NCBI GenBank assembly: GCA_030015575.1
Contig: CM057342.1
Location: forward strand, 621,641,348 to 621,705,347
Reading direction: 5' to 3'
From: Agapanthus africanus
Lineage: Eukaryota > Streptophyta > Magnoliopsida > Asparagales > Amaryllidaceae
Length of the DNA: 64,000 nucleotides
Shown here: positions 54,718 to 64,000 of the stretch, in pieces
How the letters are laid out: each line of letters starts with the position of its first letter
Position numbering within the stretch: the first letter of the stretch is position 1
Translations under genes and position numbers: made by a program
Notes under the pieces: model-generated
What the model was told of the DNA's origin: nothing
What the model saw: the letters and a program-made list of their open reading frames with translations, nothing else
The model's database searches: none

Positions 54718-57700
54718 TGATTGTTCTGCTGAAGAGTGTTCTCGTAAATAAAGTAACCGCAATCAGGACAGTGTCGCTAGTAGCTAGCCCCGATGAGTAC
54801 GGGTCGTCTGTAAGGAAACGTGAACCTTTTATCTTGCTTTAGACGAGTTGATTAAAGAAGGAAGATTGGTTGTAGTTATGGATACACTACAGATGTTAAA
54901 TTTATAAGTCTACAGTAGCGCCCCGGCCGTCTGTCCGAGGCCAAAATGCGGAAACAAAAACTTTTCTTTAACTAGAAACCGGCAGTACCGTGGACTATAA
55001 ACCCGGATCGGACCATTAACCTACTACTAGCTAACTAGAGAAAGGGTAGAGAGCTATACCGAGCGATCCATGTCCTTCGGTCTTCGGCCACCATCCCGAT
55101 CTCTTCGCGGCATCTCCGGTGTCGATCTCCTCATCGGAAAGGGCACCACATCACCGAGTCTTTTTACGGGCTCCCACCTCTAAACCGAGGCAACTCAGAC
55201 ACGAAGTTGGCAAGCCGACATGTCCAAGATTGATGTAGACTGAGTGTAGAACGCTATATCTCGAGGGGTTGTTTGAAGTTGCTATTTGGATGTGAAGGTG
55301 GAGGAATGAACTTTGAAATGGAGCTATATCATTTTTGTGCAAGCCAAATGAGATAAAAAACCCACACTAAAAATTTGGACAGCCCCCTTCTTGAAGTGGC
55401 CGGCCCTTTGAGGGAAAAAAATGAAGAGGAGAGAGAGATAGCATAATCAAATGTGTGATGGTAATGATTAAGATATGTCACACCAAAGACCAACTCAATC
55501 CTCTCACAATCTTATCAAATAAAGCAAGTAATGATGAACCAAAAGAAGTCAAAGGATGCAAGAACCATCATGAACCCTCCACCACAAAAACACCCTCCAT
55601 TTTGCTAATTTGCACATTTGCAAATAAGCCCCTCCATGGAAAATTCAGCCAAAGAAAGATAGAAAGGAAAATGGCCGAAACGGAATGCAAACTGGCAACT
55701 TCAAAAAGGGATCCAGTAACAAATTACTGGATAACCCCACGACTGTATATACATACCCGCATTTGTATTCCGACCGAAAAAAAATGCAATGAGACAAAAT
55801 CTACATTGTACAATACTAGGATCCGGCTTAAACCAAAGCCCGCTAGTATTATCCGTCCAATCATGATTCGTGCAATACCGCACATATATGATCGAGCCCT
55901 GCCATATATCCATACGGCCGCTACAGCGTTTCACCCGAAACTTGAGAAACTGTCTGTGGAGGACTCTAAAGACTCGTCAATACTTTGGCTGTGGATTTAA
56001 CCACTAGCACATCAGAGGCATTAGCCGTACGTAACGGGCTACGAGGTGTTGACCAAAAGGGACGTCGATGAGCGAACTCATCCTGACACCTTACTGAGCC
56101 TGTCAGTGATAATATCCGTACAGTCCGGTCCGTTCGTCTATGAGCATCGCATGGCGGGCCTAGGGGGTTGGTGAAAGTCAGACCCCCAAAAGCGGTACAA
56201 GTCGTGTCGGAGTGTAGCCCAGAACACCCTGAGATACTACTGGAATACCTACCAGTAAATCTCCTGCCTTGGCCAAGGACTTCGTGTAATGGCTCTCCTA
56301 GACACAGCGTGACCTCACCCCCAATACCGGGAGAGACGAACCCCTGCAGATCCGCTCACTGCCTCCATGTGGCTCGGGACTGTACCCAACTAAAACCTAT
56401 TTGCACGACTCCTTTGAGCTGTGGTAGGGTAGTAATCAAAGTACAGTGGGAACTCACACGAGACAAATGACGATCTCAGGTCGATGAACTAACCCGTACA
56501 CATGTCACCAGGGAACTGCTATCTGACGTCGGGTATAAAACCAACTAGCATGTTCCCGGTGAGTCCTGTCCGGTGTACTCATAACCCAATGAGCACCTAT
56601 ATACATCTTAGGTGAACCAACTGACACCAGTGGCTTGTGAGACCGGCCACCGCCCCTCGTCGGGGTCTTGATTGTATACACTAGTCTACTCTGGAGTATC
56701 GATACCCTGTTTCGAAAACTCCCACGACTAGGGACCTTTTAAGGATGTGCTTATAGACCCCAGTTCCCACGTATATGATCGCCATCATACTGCTGGTTGT
56801 CAAGCATGAATCCTAAGGGCTCTATCAACGTGCAATAGTGATCTGTACCATCACCTAAAGCGGTACACGATGATAAAGATAAACCAGATAGCATACTATC
56901 ATCTTGAGTAAGACTGTTCTACCGGCATAGGTCCTCCCTCAATCATTGCAATCATGTGCCTGTGATCCAATAATTGACTCTGAGGGCACTATATCCAACA
57001 AAATTTATAAAGAAGAGGTTTGTAGGGTTCATATGACTTAGTAGTAATGGATGACTAATTAAAAATGACTCCTTTTATCTTTTAATAGTTTAAAACTAGA
57101 TCGATAGTGATGAATGTAGATTAGGGTTCTCTTTTGGAAGAAGCTAGGGTTTCCCTACTCTTAATTCTTTTCCTTGCATTGATCTCTATTCATGTCTAAC
57201 CCCTAACAAAACAAGTGTTAATCTAATTTCAAATCATGGTCGAGACTATCAATAAATTGGTAACGTGCCCGATAAGGATGTTAACATTTATTTTGCTAAA
57301 GTTTCTAGAATTTAAAATGTATAAAAGAAGTTAAAATATTTTATCATCCATTGATCTACTCTAGCCTACAAACCCTAGCAAGCTAGAAATTACTCACGCA
57401 TGGTTGGAGAAGAATGGATGAAGAATGAGATCATAATATAAGATGCAGAAATGAAGTGCAGAAAGTAAGTGCAGAAAAGTAAATGCGAAAAGACTAATAA
57501 AAACCCTACCTTTATTAATCAACTATATCATGTACAAATCCTTTTAAAGTAAAGTACAAGAACCCTAGTTTTTGCTCTCGATCTCTATCTTGTTGGAAGT
57601 AGATGAAAAGCTGATGATCAACTCGGATGCATGGATCGTTTTGGACCTCTTGATCTCTTCGATTGATGATTTTTGATGTGAAGCTCTCGGTCTTATATAT

Positions 57701-57740
57701 AGTCCCAAAACCAGAAACACTAGATGCCCTGAGTGAATAT
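54718..57740 (-). mobile_element. Athila-like LTR D (C subfamily), cut by two Angela insertions
   Basis: Left end TGATTG then CCGCAATCAGGACAGTGTCG and GATGAGTACGGGTCGTC parallels the 3' end of the C LTR, so it lies on the minus strand. The LTR body is 54718-54902 plus 57006-57740 and is diverged from C. It inserted into the Tat RNase H region. The solo LTR at 54903-57000 sits inside it, and Angela element F begins at 57741. Whether D is a solo LTR or the 3' LTR of a full element cannot be seen. Confidence 0.7.
54903..57000 (-). mobile_element. Angela solo LTR (2098 bp) inside LTR D
   Basis: In element sense TGTTGGATATAGTGCCCTC to the end TAGACTTATA, flanked by AAATT at 54898-54902 and 57001-57005. 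Same subfamily as the E LTR. No internal region. Open frames inside it (for example 55455-56000) are not genes. Confidence 0.85.
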
Positions 57741-59799
57741 TGTTGGATATATGTATGCCCTAGAGGCCATTATATGATAGTGGATGTCTCGGTATGTGTA
57801 TATATATATTCAGAGGACATTCTTGCTCGACATGATAGTATGCTATCTGGTTGTACTTTATCTTGACATGTTCACTTGATCATGCATATTACTCTTTTGG
57901 TACATGTTGATAAAGCCCTTAGGATATATGCTTGACTACTGGGGCTATGATGTAGATCATACTAGTGGGACATGTGTAGTTTATAAGTATATCCTTGAAA
58001 TGTTCCTAGTCGTAGGTGTATCGAGACAGGGCATCGATATTCCAGAGTAGACTAGCGTATACCGTTCTTGTCCCATATGATGGGCGATAGATGATCCCAT
58101 ATCCATTGGTATGGTGACACCAAAGATTGTATACGGGTGCTCAGTGGAGACTGGGTACACTGTATGGACTCACCGAGAAATCCTATGTGGTATTATATCT
58201 ATTGTCAGATAGCAGTTCTCATGTGACATTGGTACAGGTTAGTCTGTAGACCCGAGATCGTCATAGAGTCTTGTGTGTCCTCCTACTGTACTTTGATCTC
58301 CACCCTACCATGGCTCTACTGAGTCGTGCAAACAGGTGGATTTTGGGTACAGTCCCGAGGTACTTGGAGGCAATGAGCGATAGGAAGGGTTTCGTCTCTC
58401 CCGGTATTGGGGGTTAATGTTGCTCTATGCTCGATTGGCTATAACAGGAAGTCCCTGGCCATGGCTGATGAGATTTACTGATAAGTGTTATCAGTAGTTT
58501 CTCGATCTGTTATGAGCCATATACCGGCATGACTTATTGAGTTATTGGGGTCGACGATACCATCCCTAGACTCGATATGCAACATATCTGACGAAGAGAC
58601 CGGACTGTACGGTAAGTGTTGCCAGTTGGCTCGACGGGAGTTTTGATAGGCTCGCTTGTTTTTCTTCTGATCGCTCAATACCTGGGAGCCGTTATGTACA
58701 GCTAGTGCCGCTCACGGTTTGTGGGTATGTGATTTGATCACTGCCTACTGCTAGCGTATTGATGAGTTTTAGATTCCCACAGAGGGGTTTCCTAGCACAG
58801 GCAAAATGATGTGGGATGCATATGAGATATGCGCGGGAGCTCAATTAAATGCGTGTACATGATACCGTATTTTAATCGGGCGTTTATTATTGGTCGGGTC
58901 TTATATGATATGAACTATTTATTAAATCAAGTGTTGATTTAATATTGACTTTTAGCTCATTTATGTAAACCTTTTCTATTTGGATGTGTGCATGAATGTA
59001 TGTATGTATATTTACATGTTGATATGAATGCACACATACATGCATACATGTGTCATGGTTGTTGATACATTGGAGATGACAATGCAAGACTCACATGGTG
59101 TATATATATATATATTTGTTATTGAGAAAAAGAAAAAGGATTAAATCACGGTTGAAAGTTTCTACACTCTTCTTTGCTTAAGCTTGTTTGCAACCATGGT
59201 TTAATTTCATTTGTTCTTTAACTCACTAACTAAAATATCTAGATATTTATTGACCATGATTATATGTGAGTGTGTCTCTCATATAAGTATTTTCTTTTCT
59301 CATTTCTAATTGAGAATTATCACAAACAAAAGACTCAAGTCTAGCCATCGCATTCTTCTTCCTCCCTCATGCTCTCTACCCTTTTCAAGTGAGTGAAGGA
59401 AACAAAAAGGAAAGGTTTTTAAGTGAGATCCAAACCCACATCACCAATCTATATTAGTCTAGCCCACTTGTGTAGATTGTTTGCTCCATTTCTTCAAAGA
59501 TCAAGTGAAGCTAGGAGCTTGAGCAAAGGATCTCCGCGGTGGATCGTCGTGGACAAGGAAGGACTCAAGTGAACCGGTTCAAACCCTAGTTGACCCAAGG
59601 AGTCAAGGAGGGAGGTCTAAAAAGGTTGTATTACTCACCTCTTAGTGTTAGAATACTTGTAGTATGTGATACTAGTTGCTTGGTGCCCTAATTTTCTAGT
59701 TCGATTCATGGTTGGTATTGTTTGGCACCCCCTAAATTTTTTTTTATAGCATGTGTGATGCAACCCAAACCCTAGGCATGGTGCTAAAGAATCCCTACA
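57741..59799 (+). repeat. 5' LTR of Angela element F
   Basis: 2059 bp, TGTTGGATATATGTATGCCC to AATCCCTACA, matching Copia-1 LTRs in order of blocks. Confidence 0.85.
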
Positions 59800-59800
59800 T

Positions 59801-59813
59801 TGGTATCAAAGCC
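59801..59813 (+). other. tRNA-iMet primer-binding site of F
   Basis: TGGTATCAAAGCC, one base after the LTR. Confidence 0.8.
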
Positions 59814-61157
59814 AAGCAAGAAACTTAGATGATGTTATAAATATTACGAAACCGAAACAACTCCGAAAATATGATATTCTGAAACCCTAGGATGTGCTCT
59901 CTGTCGATTTTTAAATGGTCTCCTAAAATTATTTTAGCAACTGTAGAAGCTTGCATGTGATGTACTGAGAACACTGGAGAAAAACGAGGCCCATCCACCG
60001 GTTTTGAACCGGCCACATTCCCATAAACTCCGGCCTGGCCGGCCCATGTTGCTCTGTTTCGCCTCGTTTTTCTTCTGTGCTCTGGTCTGTAGGTTTTGGG
60101 GTTTCAGGTATTATTTGTTTAGCCCAAAATTTCATGTGATGTTAATTTTGGTTAGGGGATAATTCGGGATATTTCATAGTCGTAATTTTAACATTGTTTT
60201 GGGTAACTTAGACGACGTTTAACAGTTTGAACGAACATCAATCACCACTTCATTGCTCTCGCTGGAAATTTTCCAAGTGTTGGAATTTTCCAAGTTACAG
60301 ATATTCGAAAGATCATGCAAGTAACCCTATGGACCCTCTAGAAGAACGTAACCCTAACTCGATCCTATGACCATGGAACCGCGGCCAAACCTTACGGTTT
60401 GCCGTAATTTCATGGCGCCATAGGTGAGGCAAGGGTTGACCTTTCTACGGCTGGTCCATAGGCACTGTGGCAAGTTTTTGGTATTTTAACTTTGCTCAAG
60501 TGTTGAGCTCTCGTGGTAATTTATGAGTGTGTTGATTCAATCGAAACGTTTAACATCGTCTAGATATTTATGAAAGTGATGATTCTAATTGTTTTAGTTT
60601 TTCACTTTCTTTTCTGCGACCGTAAGTGTAGTATGCAGTGTATCGCCGGTTTCGTTGCTATACATCAACAACAATTGGCGTATGCATACTTATGTTGATG
60701 ACATGTGATGTTATGTGTTTCTGAGATATGATGTATATGATCGTCGTGATGAATGGCCGGGGGTTTTATGTGAGATGAGAGTTTTTATTTTCATTCATGT
60801 AAAATTCATTGTATGTAATATTCTTTTATTGGGGCACTTCCGGGTCGAGGATGATGTCACCATTGTTGTATATTATTTACTTTTCCGCATTAGGATAGAC
60901 CCAAGGAGGGGAGCACAAGTGACCGGGTTCTACGGTTCAGTGGGAGGCCATCTCGAGGAGTCGAGACCGGGTCTCCTAAAATCTAGAATTGGTAGGGTCA
61001 CTTGCCGCTCTCGTAGGGGTCTAGGGGTGTGGGCTTGGCTATTCATCGCGAACGTGGAATCCGTATTTTCTATTGTTGGCTAAATACAAAATACGGACCA
61101 CCTGGTATATCCTATATTTTCATATATGTGCTTCTGCTGTTGATATTCTGTGATGTG

Positions 61158-61245
61158 ATCACTTTATATATTGAGACGAATATATAAAGTGATGATATTC
61201 TGTGATGTGATCACTTTATATATTGAGACGAATATATAAAGTGAT
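61158..61245 (+). repeat. Tandem perfect hairpins (52-bp period)
   Basis: Two identical inverted repeats with 15-bp perfect arms ATCACTTTATATATT/AATATATAAAGTGAT and loop GAGACG, at 61158-61193 and 61210-61245. Confidence 0.85.
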
Positions 61246-61325
61246 GATATTCTGGTGTATTATATATATGATATATAATAAACGCTGCTTATGTTTTGCA
61301 TCCGCGCTAGTCCCGCCCCTCTATG

Positions 61326-61348
61326 CCGTTAGTTAAGGAACCTAACGG
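61326..61348 (+). other. Conserved leader hairpin of Angela (copy F)
   Basis: Arms CCGTTAG/CTAACGG with a 9-base loop. It is enclosed by a longer possible pairing, TCCCG with CGGGA and GCATCCGC with GCGAATGC (one mismatch). Compare 9366-9390 and 32189-32211. Confidence 0.6.
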
Positions 61349-62323
61349 TACATAACGGGACATTGTGGCGAATGCGGACGGCAAAAGCGTACGTTCTATT
61401 TTCGTTTCTTTTCTATGATGGCTTAAGGAATTAATTGATGGGACTACATTAATAAGATTAACGTAAAGAAAAAAGAACCTAAAAGATATTGTAGAATCGG
61501 ATTTGAAACCTACTCGGCTTTTTATGAAAATGCAAGTTTTCAAAGTACGGAGCTTAAGCCACTCCTTTTAAAACCATTAGATTCTACAACGATATCAAGT
61601 TCAAAGCGTTAAAGGTTTTCTTAAAATCTATTCGCAGCCCTCCGTAATTTTAGGAAGTATAGTACTTAGTATTCGTGCTACATATGTTGACTATAGCCAA
61701 GGCGTAGTGTACGGTAGCTAAGTGATGTCTTCCTACACAGCATATGATGCGATTAATTAGGACAGTCATATGATTATTTAGACCATAGCCAAGGGTCATG
61801 TGGGTGGGTCTAATTAATCATGAAATGATGGGTAGAACTTGACTGGTGCTTATGATATGTTGACTATAGCCAAGGTCATGAGTGCTAGGGGTAAAAACCA
61901 TATCGGGAGTTTCATGAGTTGAAATTTGCAATAAGATTGCATACCTTCTATATGATAGTAGGATCCCTATCCCACTGTGAGCAAGAGTTGCTCCCGGGAG
62001 AGTTTTGCACTTTACAATTAGCTAACCCATTAGGTGTCTAGAAAGGTGTCAACAGGGCTACGCCTCTGGGAAAACGAGGTTTACTCTAATTAGGTCCATG
62101 CAAAAGCACGGGGAACCTCTCTCAAAGTACCGGCACTGGCCTGGCTGAACGGTTAGCGAAGTTGTAGAATATAATTAGTCCTGGCTAATTTTCTTTTTAA
62201 GGTTTGAAGGAAAGTTTGGTAAAAGCAGTGGGAGACATCGATTAGATAAGATAATAACCAATCTGATCTTTGCAAGAGCTTTCGCCGAGTGTATTCTTTT
62301 CTCTCTCCTAATGGTAGATTACT

Positions 62324-62845
62324 ATGACTGGACTTAAGCTACTATTAGAGAAAAATAAGCTAACTGGGCCGAACTATAAAGACTGGCTGAGGAACATTAA
62401 CATTGCTCTCACATATGATAAAGTATCATATGTCCTCACTACCTCAGCCCCACCCAGCCCAGGCCCTGAATCTTCTGTTGCAGATAAGGAGATCCGCAAA
62501 ACGTATGATATTGACTGTGCTACTGCCAAATGCCTCACACTTGCATCGATGGACAATACACAACAAAAGCAGCATGAGTAGATAAATGTTCAATCCATCT
62601 TTCTCCATACAAAAGAGTTGTATGGGGAGCAATCTCGGACCCTGAGATACGAAGTATCTTGAAAGTTGTTTCAGATGCGGATGGCTCCTGACACACCAGT
62701 AGGCGATCACGTTTTGAAGATGATAGCTTTTATTGAAGAGATTGAGGACCTCGGATGGACAATGGAGAACGAACAGTATATTGATATTGTTCTTCAGTCA
62801 CTTCCCCCTGCCTTTGCTCAATTCATAATGAACTTCAACATGCAT
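62324..62845 (+). pseudogene. Angela gag, N-terminal part (element F)
   Basis: Starts MTGLKLLLEKNKLTGPNY, then DWLRNINIALTYDKVSYVL, typical of copia gag (DUF4219/UBN2 class). Further blocks QMRMAPDTPVGDHVLKMIAF and YIDIVLQSLPPAFAQFIMNF also match UBN2. It is cut by LTR G at 62846. About two breaks in the visible part. Confidence 0.8.
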
Positions 62846-63581
62846 TGTTAGTTATATATATGCCCTGGAGGCCATTGTTGTACATATGATGTATATTATA
62901 GTGGATGCTTGGATATATATAGAAAGGACTTTCTTGCTCGATATGATAGTATGCTATCTGGTTTCACTTTATCTTAACATGTTAACAAATACTGTTTTGT
63001 GATCACGTGTTGATAAAGCCCTTAGGATATGTACTCGACTACTTAGACTATGATACAGATCATACTAGTAGGGCCAGGGTAGTCTACGAGTATATCCTAT
63101 AACTGTTCCTAGTCGAGGGTGTATCGAGACAGGGCATCGATACTCCAGAGTAGACTAGCATATACGCATCTTGACCCATATGATGGGCGATGGATGATCC
63201 CATATCCATTGGTGTTGGACATCAAAGATGGTGTACGGGTGCTCAGTGGAGACTGGGTACACTGAACGGACTCGCCGAGAACTCCTGGATGGTATTATAC
63301 CTATCGTCAGATAGCAGTTCTCCGGTGACACTGATACAAGTTAGTCTGTAGACCTGAGATCGTTATAGAGTCTTGTGTGATTCCCAATGTGCTTTGATTT
63401 CCACCTTACCACGTATAAAAGGGCGTGCAAAACAGTGGCTTTTAGGTACAGTCCCGAATCACATGGAGGCAATGAGCGATAGGAGGGGTTTCGTCTTTCC
63501 TGGTATAGGAAGTTGATGTTGTGCTGTGTTCGATTGGCTATAACTGGAAGTCCCTGGCCAAGGCTGATAGGGAGATTTACT
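62846..63581 (+). mobile_element. Angela LTR G, inserted in gag of F
   Basis: Starts TGTTAGTTATATATATGCCC. Closest to the Copia-1 LTR. It is interrupted at 63581/63582 by LTR H and its end is outside the window. The five bases before it are TGCAT. Confidence 0.8.
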
Positions 63582-64000
63582 TGTTAGTGTATATGCTCTA
63601 GGGCCCATTTTTGTTTCATACTAGTTTGTATATTACTCGATGGAAGCTTGGGATATTCACAATTATATTAACAGTCTCGCTATACATAGTAGTATGCTAC
63701 TTGGTTTAGGTCTATCTTAATATGTGTATATGTTAGCATATCGCGAATACATATTGATAGAGCCCTTAAGATCTTGCTTGACTACCAGCGTTGTGATTGC
63801 AGTCACACTAGTGGGGGCTGGGTAGTCTACAAGTACATCCTTTTTCAGGTCCCTATTCGTAGGATTATTGAGACAGGGTATCGATACTCCGAAGTAGACT
63901 AGTGTGTACACTTCTCATCCCAGCAGGGAAAATGGTCTGTCCCACAGCCATTAATACGTTGTACTGGAGATAGTATTCAGGTGCTCGTTGGGTTACGGGT
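63582..64000 (+). mobile_element. Angela LTR H, inserted in LTR G (cut by window end)
   Basis: Starts TGTTAGTGTATATGCTCTAG; same subfamily as the solo LTR at 50846-52907. Preceded by TTACT (63577-63581), the likely target-site copy. Confidence 0.8.

Larger units (their letters stand above)
59814..62323 (+). other. Untranslated leader of Angela element F
   Basis: Noncoding, about 2.5 kb, collinear with the E leader. It carries the hairpin pair at 61158-61245, the conserved hairpin 61326-61348, and ends with TTTTCTCTCTCC before gag. Confidence 0.65.
57741..62845 (+). mobile_element. Angela element F (5' part)
   Basis: 5' LTR 57741-59799, tRNA-iMet primer-binding site 59801-59813, leader of about 2.5 kb, gag from 62324. 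The gag is interrupted at 62846 by another Angela LTR (G), and the rest of F lies beyond the window. F inserted into LTR D; the five bases before it are AATAT. Gag is still readable in blocks, with about two or three breaks in the visible part. Age cannot be set without the 3' LTR. Confidence 0.82.

Noticed and set aside
55455-56000. A 181-codon open frame
   Set aside because: Lies wholly inside an Angela solo LTR and resembles no protein.

Overview
The window is intergenic DNA from a flowering plant. It is AT-rich and almost entirely made of LTR retrotransposons inserted into one another. Evidence for a plant: Athila-type gag/protease, Angela (Ty1/copia) and Tat (Ty3/gypsy) domains, tRNA-Asp and tRNA-iMet primer-binding sites, a plant mobile domain (PMD) protein, and a plant RNase III-like gene fragment. 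I cannot name the species, and I see no intact host gene, rRNA or tRNA gene.

Layout. 1-5179: right part of a plus-strand Athila-lineage element (A) with gag and protease but no polymerase. Its 3' LTR runs straight into a duplicated primer-binding site and then a fragment of a host RNase III-like/dsRNA-binding gene (5316-5672). 5673-6211: gene 3' flank and a 63-bp hairpin satellite. 6212-about 10800: Angela element E. 10801-11940: unassigned. 11941-15527: tandem repeats, a dense G-box array, a chain of short palindromes and a TATA-box promoter. 15528-24641: element B, a young, nearly whole gag-protease element (minus). 24647-25586: rest of the palindrome chain and the start of a plus-strand PMD gene. 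25587-44051: an Angela element (Copia-1, minus) that splits the PMD gene and itself hosts another gag-protease element, C (32269-40369). 44052-47782: the rest of the PMD gene. 47918-53050: several tandem-repeat arrays, one split by an Angela solo LTR (50846-52907). 53150-54717: Tat-lineage integrase and RNase H end (minus). 54718-64000: an Athila-like LTR (D) invaded by an Angela solo LTR and by Angela element F. F is invaded by LTR G, and G by LTR H.

How the parts fit. The best reading of 11941-54717, after removing later insertions, is the 3' half of one old Tat element on the minus strand: pol end, repeat-rich 3' region, and an antisense extra gene coding for a PMD protein. That gene seems to have its own promoter, with 16 CACGTG motifs, many in pairs one helical turn apart, upstream of a TATA box. 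Elements A, B and C (with LTR D) are gag-protease-only retrotransposons of the TR-GAG kind. They would depend on an Athila-type partner for reverse transcriptase and integrase, and they share a leader, a set of G-rich tracts, a stem-loop and a protein C-terminus.

Relative ages follow from nesting and LTR divergence (by eye): Tat is oldest, then Copia-1 (LTRs about 5-7% apart), then C (about 1.9%), then B (about 0.4%). All divergence figures are hand counts from the sequence.
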